Below, one piece after another: positions 1 through 8,301 of a DNA stretch of 15,703 bases. The stretch lies in the NCBI GenBank assembly GCA_937915925.1, contig CALGGM010000028.1, positions 1-15,703 of the forward strand, given 5' to 3'. The notes under the pieces are model-generated. The model was not told the DNA's origin. It worked only from the letters and a program-made list of their open reading frames with translations, and did not search any database. This stretch comes from an uncultured Clostridia bacterium (lineage in GTDB: Bacteria > Bacillota > Clostridia > Christensenellales > CAG-138). The position numbers were made by a program, and so were the translations under genes. Position 1 is the first letter of the stretch; each line of letters opens with the position of its first letter.

Positions 1-1
1 T

Positions 2-322
2 CCGGACCGCGATTGGAAGCCGCTCTTCCAGGTGCTCTGGGGCATCTCGCAGGACGACGTCTACTGGGACGAATGGGCCTCGGACGTCATCGACAGGCTC
101 CCAGAGATGGTCCTCTCCGACGACCCGAGAGACTGGGAGGAGACAGATCCAAATGTTCTAGAGCGGTGTCGGGCACTATACCAAGGGATGCCCGAGACCT
201 TCAACAGAATCCTGTCGGGCATCGTGGACATCGAGGAGGCGGACGCCTACACCGTCGTCGAAGGATATGGGGCGGCTGCCCTCGAGAGCCTGCAGGGCAT
301 AATCGACGTCATGCGATCCGAG
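2..322 (+). CDS. Unrecognised partial coding segment, probably foreign to the rest of the contig
   Basis: An open frame runs from the window edge without a stop and continues in frame into TopA. The roughly 105 residues before the TopA match are acidic and tryptophan-rich (motifs such as DVYWDEW and DPRDWEETDP) and resemble no part of a topoisomerase: a real TopA would have Toprim and gate-domain sequence here. Codon use also differs from what follows, with AGG, AGA, CGG, CTA and ATA all appearing in a short stretch, whereas the downstream genes strongly prefer CGC and CTG/CTC. It looks like genuine protein-coding sequence from another organism or locus. I do not recognise the family. The right end is approximate (about 310-345), because a short Glu-Gly-Val-Glu stretch could belong to either side. 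Confidence 0.4.
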
Positions 323-1579
323 GGTGTGGAGCTGCCCGATCTCGGCGCGGTCGGTCTGATCACCTATATGCGTACCGATTCGCTGCGCATCAGCGAGGAA
401 TCCCGCGCCGAGGGCAACCGCTTCATCTCCGAACGCTACGGTGAAAAATACCTGCCCGATAAGCCCCGCTACTTCAAATCCCGTGCCTCGGCCCAGGACG
501 GCCACGAGGCCATCCGCCCCTCCAACGTGTATCTCACGCCCGAGGCCGCAAAAGGCTCCCTTACCTCGGAGCAGTATAAGCTATATTCCCTCATCTGGCG
601 GCGTTTCCTCGCCAGCCTGATGGCAAACTCCCTGCAGGATACGGTAAAGGCCGAGATCCACGCCTCGCAGGGGGACGAAGCCCGCTATATCGTATTTTCC
701 GCCAACGGCTATTCCGTACGGTTCGACGGCTACACCGCCCTGTACGATAACTCCTATGAAGACGAAGACGGCAAAACCGCCCTGCCAGAGCTGGCGGCGG
801 ATGCGCTGCTCAAGCTGAAAGACCTCAAGGACGAGCAGCATTTCACCCAGCCGCCCCAGCGCTACACCGAGGCCAGCCTCATCAAGATGCTGGAGGAGAC
901 CGGCGTGGGCCGCCCCAGTACCTACGCTTCCATTCTCTCCACGATCCTGGACCGCGATTACGTGGAACGGGAATCCAAAAAGACCCTGAAGCCCACGGAG
1001 CTGGGCACGGCCATCACCGCGCTGCTCAAGGAAAAATTCCCCAAGATCGTGAATACCAAATTCACCGCGGGCATGGAGGCGGATCTCGATAAGATCGAGG
1101 CCGGCGGCTACGACTACGTAAAGATGCTGCACGCGTTCTACGATGAATTTGAAGATACGCTGCAAAAGGCGAAATCCTCCATGGAGGGCGTGAAGATCAG
1201 CCTTGAATCCGATAAAACGGACGTGATCTGCGAAAAATGCGGCGCCAACATGGTGGTGAAGGTGGGCCGCTTCGGCAAATTCCTGGCCTGCCCCAATTAC
1301 CCAACCTGCAAAAATACCAAGCCCTTCGTGGAAAATACCGAGGGTCACTGCCCCGTGTGCGGCGGCGAGGTGATCGGCAAAAAGAGCAAAAAAGGCCACA
1401 CCTTCTACGGCTGCTCCAATTACCCCGACTGCAACTTCATGACCTGGGATAAGCCCACCGGGCAGACCTGCCCCAAGTGCGGCAAAACCCTGTTCCGTAC
1501 CCGCGCAGGCAAGCTGCACTGCCTTGCCGAGGGCTGCGGCTGCGAGGTCTCCGCAAGGGGGAAGAAATCCGATGAATGA
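323..1579 (+). CDS. topA: DNA topoisomerase I, C-terminal part (5' part missing)
   Basis: Type IA topoisomerase that relaxes negative supercoils by cutting one strand through a 5'-phosphotyrosine. The match begins at the active-site block GLITYMRTDS; the catalytic tyrosine codon is at 365-367. It continues through the HEAIRP motif, the gate/central domain with GVGRPSTYASI, and three C-terminal zinc ribbons: CEKC...CPNYPTC, CPVC...CSNYPDC and CPKC...CLAEGC. The N-terminal Toprim domain (the metal-binding acidic residues) is absent and is replaced by unrelated sequence, so this is a partial gene, not a working short enzyme. Its stop overlaps the trmFO start (ATGAATGA), the usual Bacillota topA-trmFO arrangement. 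Alanine and proline codons are mostly GCC and CCC, unlike genes after about 1890. The family call is firm; the left boundary is approximate. Confidence 0.9.
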   Translation, partial: GVELPDLGAVGLITYMRTDSLRISEESRAEGNRFISERYGEKYLPDKPRYFKSRASAQDGHEAIRPSNVYLTPEAAKGSLTSEQYKLYSLIWRRFLASLMANSLQDTVKAEIHASQGDEARYIVFSANGYSVRFDGYTALYDNSYEDEDGKTALPELAADALLKLKDLKDEQHFTQPPQRYTEASLIKMLEETGVGRPSTYASILSTILDRDYVERESKKTLKPTELGTAITALLKEKFPKIVNTKFTAGMEADLDKIEAGGYDYVKMLHAFYDEFEDTLQKAKSSMEGVKISLESDKTDVICEKCGANMVVKVGRFGKFLACPNYPTCKNTKPFVENTEGHCPVCGGEVIGKKSKKGHTFYGCSNYPDCNFMTWDKPTGQTCPKCGKTLFRTRAGKLHCLAEGCGCEVSARGKKSDE

Positions 1580-2867
1580 GGTCACCGTCATCGGCGGCGG
1601 CTTCGCCGGGTGCGAGGCGGCCATGCAGCTGGCAAAACGGGGCGTAAAGGCGCGGCTGTACGAAATGAAGCCCGTGCGCTTTTCTCCGGCCCATAAAAGC
1701 GAGGCGCTGTGCGAGCTGGTGTGCTCCAACTCCTTCAAGGCGCAGCGGGTCGAGAGCGCCGCGGGGCTGCTCAAGGCCGAAATGGAGCTGCTGGGCTCCG
1801 TGTGCGTAAAATGCGCCAAAGAACCTGCCGTGCCCGCGGGCGGCGCGCTCGCGGTCGATCGCGAGGGATTTTCGCGGTACATCACCGAGGCGCTTCTTGC
1901 ATTTGCGAATCTCACCGTCGTGCATGAGGAGCTAACGGAGCTTCCGGCTTCGCCCGTTATCATTGCGACGGGTCCGCTGACAAGCGAGGCTATGAGCGAG
2001 GCGATCGAACGGCGCTTTGGCGAGAGCCTGCATTTTTACGACGCCGCCGCGCCGATCGTCACCTACGATTCGCTCGATCACGGCAAGGTTTTCGCGGCGT
2101 CGCGCTACGATCGCGGCGCGGATTATCTGAACTGCCCGATGACGCGCGAGGAATACTTTGCGTTTTATCACGCGCTTGTGAATGCCGAGACGGCGCCGCT
2201 GCACAGCTTTGAAACGCCGCGCGTGTTCGAGGGCTGCATGCCAATCGAGGTCATGGCAAAGCGCGGCGAGCTGACGCTCGCGTACGGACCGCTGAAACCC
2301 GTGGGGCTCGAGGTCGACGGCAAGCGTCCGTTTGCAGTGGTGCAGCTTCGGCGCGACAACACGGACGGCACGCTTTATAACATCGTCGGCTTTCAGACGA
2401 ATCTGAAATTTCCCGAGCAGAAGCGCGTGTTCGGCATGATCCCGGGACTGGAGCACGCGGAGTTTGCGCGCTACGGCGTGATGCACCGCAACACGTTTTT
2501 GGAATCACCGAAGCTTTTAACGCCCGATTACTCGCTGCGCGGCGACACGCTGACGTTCTTTGCGGGGCAGATGACCGGCGTCGAGGGCTATGTGGAATCG
2601 GCGTCGAGCGGGCTTTTGTCCGCGCTCTCGCTGCACGAGAAGCTTTCAGGAAGACAGGCATTGGACTTTACGTCCGAGACCGCGATCGGCGCGCTCGGAC
2701 ATTACGTTGCCGAATACAACGGCAAGGATTTTCAGCCGATGAACGTCACGTTCGGCATCATGGATCCGCTTTCCGAACGCGTCAGAGGCAAGCAGGAACG
2801 CTGTGAGCGGATCGCGGCGCGCGCGCTGGAGCGCGCTCGCGCCATGAAGGAAACATTCGATTTATAA
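1572..2867 (+). CDS. trmFO: Methylenetetrahydrofolate-tRNA-(uracil-5-)-methyltransferase TrmFO
   Basis: FAD- and folate-dependent enzyme that makes 5-methyluridine at position 54 in the T-loop of tRNA, using methylenetetrahydrofolate as carbon donor. At 431 residues it is close to the B. subtilis enzyme. Visible motifs are the FAD-binding GGGFAGCEAA (residues 8-17), ELVCSNS with Cys51, VPAGGALAVDRE (87-98), FEGCMPIEVMAKRG with Cys222, and a C-terminal FFAGQMTGVEGYVESA block. Cys51 and Cys222 correspond to the two conserved functional cysteines of the family. The start at 1572 gives the proper N-terminus, is preceded by AAGGGGG, and overlaps the topA stop by 8 bases. Longer in-frame starts upstream only translate topA sequence. 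Codon preference changes within the gene around 1830-1890, although the protein stays intact and collinear with the family, so a join at a conserved motif is possible. Confidence 0.95.
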   Translation: MNEVTVIGGGFAGCEAAMQLAKRGVKARLYEMKPVRFSPAHKSEALCELVCSNSFKAQRVESAAGLLKAEMELLGSVCVKCAKEPAVPAGGALAVDREGFSRYITEALLAFANLTVVHEELTELPASPVIIATGPLTSEAMSEAIERRFGESLHFYDAAAPIVTYDSLDHGKVFAASRYDRGADYLNCPMTREEYFAFYHALVNAETAPLHSFETPRVFEGCMPIEVMAKRGELTLAYGPLKPVGLEVDGKRPFAVVQLRRDNTDGTLYNIVGFQTNLKFPEQKRVFGMIPGLEHAEFARYGVMHRNTFLESPKLLTPDYSLRGDTLTFFAGQMTGVEGYVESASSGLLSALSLHEKLSGRQALDFTSETAIGALGHYVAEYNGKDFQPMNVTFGIMDPLSERVRGKQERCERIAARALERARAMKETFDL

Positions 2868-2879
2868 GGAGGTTCAGGC

Positions 2880-3422
2880 ATGGAACAGTTAAAGGGAACC
2901 ACCATTGTTGCCGTCAAGCGCAACGGCGTGACCGCGATCGCCGGCGACGGACAGGTCACGATGGGACAGCAGGCGATCATGAAGGCGCATGCAAAGAAGG
3001 TCAGACGGCTGTATCACGACCGCGTGGTCGTGGGATTTGCGGGCTCGGTCGCGGACGCGTTTACACTGTGCGACCGGTTCGAGGCAAAGCTTGAAATGCA
3101 CGGCGGCGCGCTGAAGCGCGCGGCGATCGCGCTTGCGCAGGATTGGCGCAGCGATAAGATGATGCGGCAGCTCGAGGCAATGATGATTGTTGCGGACAAG
3201 GACGATCTTCTGATCCTGTCCGGCACCGGCGAGGTCATCGAGCCGGACGACGACATCGCGGCGATCGGCTCGGGCGGGCTGTACGCGCTGGCGGCTGCCA
3301 AGGCGCTGAAACGGCATACCGAGATGAGCGCCGAGGAGATCGCGTGTGAGGCGATGGCGATCGCCGAATCGATCTGTATCTTTACCAACGGAAACATTCA
3401 TGTGGAGGTGATCCGTCCGTGA
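2880..3422 (+). CDS. hslV: ATP-dependent protease subunit HslV (ClpQ)
   Basis: Proteolytic subunit of the HslUV complex, a double hexamer with proteasome-beta-like fold in the cytoplasm that degrades unfolded and regulatory proteins fed to it by HslU. The 180-residue product has the family signatures AIAGDGQVTMGQ, FAGSVADAFTL, EWRSDK-like AQDWRSDKM, SGTGEVIEPDD and AIGSGGLYALAAA. A short propeptide (MEQLKG) precedes Thr7, which should be the nucleophile exposed after cleavage, as in the Bacillus protein, which also carries a short N-terminal extension. A strong ribosome site AAGGAGG lies just upstream. It follows trmFO after 12 bases, and its stop overlaps the GTG start of hslU, so the two subunits are almost certainly co-translated. 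Confidence 0.96.
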   Translation: MEQLKGTTIVAVKRNGVTAIAGDGQVTMGQQAIMKAHAKKVRRLYHDRVVVGFAGSVADAFTLCDRFEAKLEMHGGALKRAAIALAQDWRSDKMMRQLEAMMIVADKDDLLILSGTGEVIEPDDDIAAIGSGGLYALAAAKALKRHTEMSAEEIACEAMAIAESICIFTNGNIHVEVIRP

Positions 3423-4795
3423 CCCCGAGAGAAATCGTAAATGCGCTGGACCGTTATATCATCGGTCAGGATGAAGCAAAGCGCGCGGTTGCGATCGCGC
3501 TTCGAAACCGCTACAGAAGAAGCTGTCTCCCCGAGGAGCTTCGCGAGGAGATCACGCCGAAAAACATCATCATGCTCGGACCCACGGGCGTGGGCAAGAC
3601 GGAGATCGCAAGACGGCTTGCGAAGCTCGTGGACGCGCCGTTTGTCAAGGTCGAGGCGTCGAAGTACACCGAGGTCGGCTACGTCGGCAGAGACGTCGAA
3701 AGCATGGTGCGCGACCTTGTCGAGGAGTCGATCCGGCTCACCAAGCAGAAGCGCATGGATTCCGTGAAGGACGCGGCGGCGGCAGCGACCGAGCAGCGTC
3801 TTGTTGAGCTGTTGCTTCCGCAGCAGAAGAAGCAGACCAAGACCGTGAACCCGCTCCAGTTTTTACTGGGCAGCGGACAAGCCGAGCCCGAGGAGCCGAA
3901 GCCCACGGAGGAGGAACAGCAGGCGAGAAAGTCTTTAAAGGAACAGACACTGGAACGCCTGAGAGCAGGACTTCTTGAAAAGGAGACCGTGGAGATCCAG
4001 GTCGAGGAGAGCGTCAACGCCATGATGTTCGGCGTGTCCGGCATGGAACTGGATATGGGCGGTATGCTCGGCGATCTGCTTCCGAAAAAGAAGCGCTCGA
4101 AAAAGATGCCGGTCGAGCAGGCGCGTTCGATCATCATGCAGCAGGAATCCGAAAAGCGCATCGATCCGGACGACGTGAACCGCGAAGCGCTGTGGAACGC
4201 CGAGCAGAACGGCATCATCTTCCTTGACGAGATCGACAAGATCGCGGGAAGCGCGAACCATATGGGCGCGGACGTGTCGAGAGAGGGCGTACAGCGCGAT
4301 ATCCTTCCGATCGTGGAGGGCACGACGGTCGCGACCAAGTACGGACCCGTGAAGACGGATTTCATCCTGTTCATCGGCGCAGGCGCGTTCCATGTGGCGA
4401 AGGTCACCGACCTGATCCCGGAGTTGCAGGGACGTTTCCCGATCCGCGTCACGCTGAAGGATCTCACCGAGGACGATTTCTACGCGATTCTGACGCAGCC
4501 CGAGAACGCGGTCACCAAGCAGTACGCCGCGCTTCTGCGTCCCGACAACGTGAACCTGAGCTTCACCGAGGACGCTTTACGCGAGATCGCAAAATTCGCG
4601 TTCCGCGCGAACGAACAAAATGAGAATATCGGCGCACGCCGCCTGCATACGGTTATGGAGAACCTGTTGAACGACATCTCCTTCAATGCGAACGGTCAGC
4701 ATCCCTTGATCGACGTCGTCGTGGACGGCGCCTATGTCGATGCGCATCTGTCCGCGGAGTGGGGTGAGGACAACATCTCCAAGTACATCTTGTAA
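3419..4795 (+). CDS. hslU: ATP-dependent protease ATPase subunit HslU (ClpY)
   Basis: AAA+ unfoldase that recognises, unfolds and threads substrates into HslV. The 458-residue product starts with GTG (overlapping the hslV stop) and has a GGAGG site 10 bases upstream. Domains in order: N-domain with YIIGQDEAK, Walker A GPTGVGKT (54-61), the SKYTEVGYVGRDVESMVRDL pore-region block, a charged inserted I-domain (about 110-240), Walker B FLDEID (268-273), the GRFPIRVTL arginine region, a sensor-2 GARRLHTVME segment, and the conserved hydrophobic C-terminus SKYIL, which docks into HslV. All key ATPase residues are present and length is normal. In Bacillus codY follows hslU; here a SleB-like hydrolase gene follows instead. 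Confidence 0.97.
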   Translation: MTPREIVNALDRYIIGQDEAKRAVAIALRNRYRRSCLPEELREEITPKNIIMLGPTGVGKTEIARRLAKLVDAPFVKVEASKYTEVGYVGRDVESMVRDLVEESIRLTKQKRMDSVKDAAAAATEQRLVELLLPQQKKQTKTVNPLQFLLGSGQAEPEEPKPTEEEQQARKSLKEQTLERLRAGLLEKETVEIQVEESVNAMMFGVSGMELDMGGMLGDLLPKKKRSKKMPVEQARSIIMQQESEKRIDPDDVNREALWNAEQNGIIFLDEIDKIAGSANHMGADVSREGVQRDILPIVEGTTVATKYGPVKTDFILFIGAGAFHVAKVTDLIPELQGRFPIRVTLKDLTEDDFYAILTQPENAVTKQYAALLRPDNVNLSFTEDALREIAKFAFRANEQNENIGARRLHTVMENLLNDISFNANGQHPLIDVVVDGAYVDAHLSAEWGEDNISKYIL

Positions 4796-4815
4796 CGGGC
4801 GGCGCTGTCCGCCCG
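4796..4815 (+). other. GC-rich hairpin after hslU
   Basis: Directly after the hslU stop, CGGGCGG (4796-4802) and CCGCCCG (4809-4815) form a perfect 7-base-pair stem with a 6-base loop. No run of T follows, so it is not a standard intrinsic terminator. It may be a processing, attenuation or mRNA-end stabilising structure between hslU and the next gene, whose ribosome site begins immediately after it. Confidence 0.4.
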
Positions 4816-4828
4816 GAAAGGACGGACG

Positions 4829-5452
4829 ATGAAGCGCATATTCTCAGTTGCCCTGTGTATTCTGCTGCTCCCGTTTACCGCCGCGGTCGCGGAAACGGAA
4901 GCGTTCGACGAAACGTTTGCGGACCCCGGGGAGGAGGTCGTTTTCGACGAATCCGAGTGGGTTTTGTGGGAGGAATCGGAGGAAGCGGTCGAAGCGTTTT
5001 CCGCTTCGGAAGAGGACGCCGTGCTGCACCGCGGCATGCGTCCGCTCTCCCGCTACGCGCAGGCGTTCACGGTCACAGACGAGGATCTTGTGCTCGCCGC
5101 GCGCGTCGCGTATCTGGAGGCGGGCGGCAGCAGCGAACGTGCATACCGCGCGGTGCTGTGCGTGATCTATAACCGCTGCGTCGCAAAACGGTTCGGCGGC
5201 GAGGTGACCGACATCCCGACCGAGGCGTATCGGAAGGGGCAGTTCTCGGTCATCCATCACAAGGGCTTCAAAACACTGGAGCCGCCGGACGAGATCGTCG
5301 ACGCCGCGCGCGACATCTTCGTGTACGGAAACCTCGATCTGCCTGAGAACATTCTGTTCTTCTGCGCCTCGCGGCTCGGCAAACACTGGGGCGGGCGCCG
5401 GTTTTATAAGGACATCGGCGGGAACCTGTTCTTCTACGGCAGCGTGGACTGA
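4829..5452 (+). CDS. Secreted SleB-type cell wall hydrolase (Hydrolase_2 family)
   Basis: Predicted exported peptidoglycan hydrolase of 207 residues. It has a signal peptide (MKRIF, a hydrophobic core, then cleavage probably after AVA near residue 21), an acidic low-complexity linker (about 22-65), and a C-terminal domain of the SleB/CwlJ type. The domain begins VLAARVAYLEAGGSSERAYRAVLCVIYNR, matching the family's pattern with the catalytic glutamate in YLEA, and ends with an IGGNLFFY block as family members do. In spore formers SleB-like enzymes are lytic transglycosylases that open the cortex at germination; others act in vegetative wall remodelling. The acidic linker, instead of a peptidoglycan-binding repeat domain, separates it from classical SleB, so I do not assign that symbol. 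The ribosome site is GGAAAGGA before the ATG. Confidence 0.8.
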   Translation: MKRIFSVALCILLLPFTAAVAETEAFDETFADPGEEVVFDESEWVLWEESEEAVEAFSASEEDAVLHRGMRPLSRYAQAFTVTDEDLVLAARVAYLEAGGSSERAYRAVLCVIYNRCVAKRFGGEVTDIPTEAYRKGQFSVIHHKGFKTLEPPDEIVDAARDIFVYGNLDLPENILFFCASRLGKHWGGRRFYKDIGGNLFFYGSVD

Positions 5453-5461
5453 GAAAAGGGA

Positions 5462-5492
5462 CGGACGGTCACGGAACCCGAAGGACCGTCCG
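5462..5492 (+). other. Perfect 9-bp inverted repeat in the RNase J leader
   Basis: CGGACGGTC (5462-5470) is exactly complementary to GACCGTCCG (5484-5492), with a 13-base loop. There is no T-run on the + strand side. It sits between the hydrolase stop and the RNase J start, so it may partly terminate upstream transcripts, protect a 3' end, or act in the RNase J leader. Confidence 0.5.
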
Positions 5493-5537
5493 CAAAGTAT
5501 CATCTGAACAAAGAAAGGACATTTATATATACATTCT

Positions 5538-7184
5538 ATGCAGCATAAATTAAAAATCATCCCGCTGGGCGGGGTGGGCGAGATCGGCAAAAACATGACC
5601 GTGATCGAGTATGGGAACGACATTCTCATCATCGACTGCGGGCTGATCTTTCCGGACGAGGAAATGCCGGGCATCGACGCGGTCATCCCCGACATGACAT
5701 ACCTCGAACAAAACAAGGATCGCATCCGCGGCATGTGCATTACGCACGGGCACGAGGACCATATCGGCGCGATCCCCTACGCGATGGAGCGCTTCCGCTG
5801 CCCGATCTACGGCACGCGGTTTACGAACGCGCTCATCCGGCACAAGCTCAATGAGCATCATTTAAACGACGTCGAGGTCAACGATGTCGATCCCGGACAA
5901 GCCGTCGATCTCGGATGCTTCCGCATCGAGTTCATCAAGACGGGACATTCGATCGCGGGCGCGGTGGCGTTTGCGATCCGCACGCCGATCGGCACGCTGA
6001 TCCACACCGGCGATTTCAAGATCGATCTGACGCCGATCGACGGCGAGCCGATCGACATCAACCGCTTCGCGTACTACGGCTCAAAGGGCGTGCTTGCGCT
6101 TCTGTCGGACTCCACGAACGTGGAGCGCGCCGGGTTCACGCAGAGCGAAAAGGAGATCGGCAAGACCTTCGAGCAGTGTTTTTCGCGGGCGCTGGGCCGC
6201 GTGATCGTGGCGACGTTCGCCTCGAACGTGTACCGCATCCAGCAGGTCGCGGACGTCGCGATTGCGCACGGACGCGTGATCTGCTTCCAGGGACGGAGCA
6301 TGGAGCAGGTGGTCCGATACGCGCAGGAGCTTGGGTACCTGCACATCCCGACGGACAAGATCGTGCGCGTCGAGCACCTTAAAAACCTGCCGGACAGCAT
6401 GGTCTGCGTCATGACCACCGGCAGCCAGGGCGAGCCGATGAGCGGGCTGTTCCGCATGGCGAACTCCACGCACAAGCTGAACGTCGGCGCGGGCGACGCG
6501 GTCATCATTTCCGCAAGCGCGATTCCCGGCAACGAGCGCGGCGTGTCGCGCGTTATCAACGCGCTGTATGAAAAGGGCGTCGACGTCGTGTACGACCGGA
6601 TGGCGGACGTGCACGTGTCCGGACATGCCTGCGCAGGCGAGCTCAAGCTGATGCTCAGCATCATCAAGCCGAAGTATTTCATCCCCGTGCACGGCGAGGC
6701 GAGGCACCTGCGGATGCACGCGGGACTTGCCATGGAGCTCGGCATTGCGCCGGAGCGGACGTTCATCGCGCATAACGGCGCCGTCATCGAGCTGACTGCG
6801 CGCAAGGGACAGATGACCGAGACCGTGCAGGCGGGAAGCCTGATGGTGGACGGGCTCGATCAGATCGAGGACGCTGTGCTCAGAGATCGCAAAACGCTGT
6901 CCGAGGACGGGCTTGTGTCCGCGATCATCGTACTGGACGCCGAGACGGGAAGGCTTCTCGCGCCGGTTGAGATCTACTCGCGCGGGTTCATCTACATGCG
7001 CGACAATGAGCCGCTGATCACCGAGGCGAGCACGCTGGTATACGAGACGGCAAAGCGCTTCGAGGAATCGGACAAGGGCGAATACGCGTCGGTCAAAAAC
7101 GCGGTCAAGAGCAGGCTCAAGTCGTTCCTGTATGACAAGACGGGACGCACGCCGATGATCCTGCCGATCGTGATCGAGGTGTAA
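5538..7184 (+). CDS. rnjA: Ribonuclease J
   Basis: Metallo-beta-lactamase/beta-CASP nuclease with 5'-to-3' exonuclease and endonuclease activity, central to mRNA turnover and rRNA processing in Bacillota. At 548 residues it matches RNase J1 in length and nearly throughout in pattern. Metal ligands are visible in THGHEDH (His70, His72, Asp74, His75), TGHS (His137), HTGDFKID (Asp159) and PVHGE (His385). The beta-CASP part contains FASNVYRIQQV, GRSMEQ, TTGSQGEPM and SGHACAGELKLML, and the C-terminus ends with PMILPIVIEV like the Bacillus enzyme. Only one copy is in this window, so J1 versus J2 is judged by similarity. The nearest purine-rich ribosome site (AAAGGA, 5513-5518) is about 19 bases before the ATG, unusually far, and the space is AT-rich; no better in-frame start exists. 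Confidence 0.95.
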   Translation: MQHKLKIIPLGGVGEIGKNMTVIEYGNDILIIDCGLIFPDEEMPGIDAVIPDMTYLEQNKDRIRGMCITHGHEDHIGAIPYAMERFRCPIYGTRFTNALIRHKLNEHHLNDVEVNDVDPGQAVDLGCFRIEFIKTGHSIAGAVAFAIRTPIGTLIHTGDFKIDLTPIDGEPIDINRFAYYGSKGVLALLSDSTNVERAGFTQSEKEIGKTFEQCFSRALGRVIVATFASNVYRIQQVADVAIAHGRVICFQGRSMEQVVRYAQELGYLHIPTDKIVRVEHLKNLPDSMVCVMTTGSQGEPMSGLFRMANSTHKLNVGAGDAVIISASAIPGNERGVSRVINALYEKGVDVVYDRMADVHVSGHACAGELKLMLSIIKPKYFIPVHGEARHLRMHAGLAMELGIAPERTFIAHNGAVIELTARKGQMTETVQAGSLMVDGLDQIEDAVLRDRKTLSEDGLVSAIIVLDAETGRLLAPVEIYSRGFIYMRDNEPLITEASTLVYETAKRFEESDKGEYASVKNAVKSRLKSFLYDKTGRTPMILPIVIEV

Positions 7185-7243
7185 GACGGTACGGTTTCGC
7201 CGCTTTCACAGAAATACTACCCGATAATTCGCCGATCGCGCGG

Positions 7244-7272
7244 TTGAAAGCGCGTTCCGATCGCGATACGAT
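7244..7272 (+). promoter_or_regulatory. SigA-type promoter for the metalloprotease lipoprotein gene
   Basis: TTGAAA (7244-7249), a 17-base spacer, then TACGAT (7267-7272). Transcription would begin near 7279, leaving a leader of about 29 bases that carries an AGAGGA ribosome site before the ATG at 7308. It separates this gene from RNase J, 123 bases upstream. Confidence 0.65.
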
Positions 7273-7307
7273 AGAGACAGAAAAACGGAGAAGACAGAGG
7301 AACCGTT

Positions 7308-8291
7308 ATGAAACAACATTCTTGGAAACGGTCGATCGCGATCTTTCTGCTGTTCGCGCTTTGCGCAGGCGCTTTTGCAGGCTGTGCGAAACGGGACAAT
7401 GCGAGAACGGTCGCGGGGTACACGCTCGAACCGAACGAAGGGACCTATTCGTACATCGTTCGTACGCCGCACGCGACGTGGTATCTCGCCGCGGCGGATA
7501 TCGAGCTTTTGGGCGAGGAAGCGTTCTTCGAGGGACTTGAGCCGATCCTTGAAAATCAGGAAGCGGACTTTGCGGACGCGATCGCCGTGCTGGACGGCTA
7601 TATCGGCGAAGAGGTTCCGGCGGTCGAGATCCACACGGACTTTGCGGGCAACACGGAGCGCGCAAAGTGGAACAAGGCGGGCGCGTACTATCTCGGATCC
7701 GGCAGGGGCATCTATCTGTTCCACGACTGGGGAATGGCGGGCTATACGCTGCTGCATGAGTATACGCATTATCTGACCTATGAATGCTGCTCGTTCGATC
7801 TGACGCGCGGCGGCGGTTTCTGGGCGGAGAGCATTGCGGAGTATGTTTCGATGTTTGCCTGCCGCAACCGCATGGGACGCGCCGTTCGGTTCGGCGCGGA
7901 CGACGAGAGCGTTGCCTTTGCCGAACAGCACGGGCTTACGGATGCGGACGGCACGCTCAATCCGAAGAAGATGTACTGCTTCCAGGCGGCATACATCCGT
8001 TCCGGCGCCGCAATAGGCGCAACATATTCGGCGGTCAGCGAGACCCCGATCAAGCTGTCGGAGCGATTGATCGAGCATCCGCAGCCCACAACGCTCAGCT
8101 ATTATGAGGGCGGCGCGTTCTTTGACTGGCTTGTGGCGCGGTTTGGAAAGGAACTCGTGTTCACGCATATGACGGTCGGAGAGGAGCGCTTTCCGGACGT
8201 CTTCGGAGAGGATTTTGAAACGCTGTTCTTCGAATGGGCGGCGGACAACAACGCATGGTGCATCGAAAACGGCATCGTGTTGGGACCGTAG
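7308..8291 (+). CDS. Putative lipoprotein zinc metalloprotease (HExxH)
   Basis: A 327-residue exported protein. The N-terminus has a lipoprotein signal: basic start, hydrophobic core, and a lipobox-like Phe-Ala-Gly-Cys with Cys26 as the likely lipidated residue, which would anchor it outside the membrane. The middle contains HEYTH (His150, Glu151, His154) and, 20 residues later, AESIAEY (Glu174 or Glu178), the arrangement expected for the third zinc ligand of a gluzincin such as the peptidase MA-like group. Substrate is unknown. The adjoining YlbF gene starts 10 bases after its stop and is probably co-transcribed from the promoter at 7244-7272. The metalloprotease class is a motif-based call; I cannot name an ortholog. 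Confidence 0.7.
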   Translation: MKQHSWKRSIAIFLLFALCAGAFAGCAKRDNARTVAGYTLEPNEGTYSYIVRTPHATWYLAAADIELLGEEAFFEGLEPILENQEADFADAIAVLDGYIGEEVPAVEIHTDFAGNTERAKWNKAGAYYLGSGRGIYLFHDWGMAGYTLLHEYTHYLTYECCSFDLTRGGGFWAESIAEYVSMFACRNRMGRAVRFGADDESVAFAEQHGLTDADGTLNPKKMYCFQAAYIRSGAAIGATYSAVSETPIKLSERLIEHPQPTTLSYYEGGAFFDWLVARFGKELVFTHMTVGEERFPDVFGEDFETLFFEWAADNNAWCIENGIVLGP

Positions 8292-8301
8292 GAGGAATGA
8301 A

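Noticed and set aside
581..1963. 460-codon open frame on the minus strand across topA and trmFO
   Set aside because: It is antisense to two well-conserved genes, its translation is low-complexity Ala/Gly/Leu/His, and such frames are expected opposite GC-rich codons.
7206..8168. 320-codon minus-strand frame over the metalloprotease gene
   Set aside because: The sense strand has a promoter, ribosome site, signal peptide and zinc motif; the antisense product has none.
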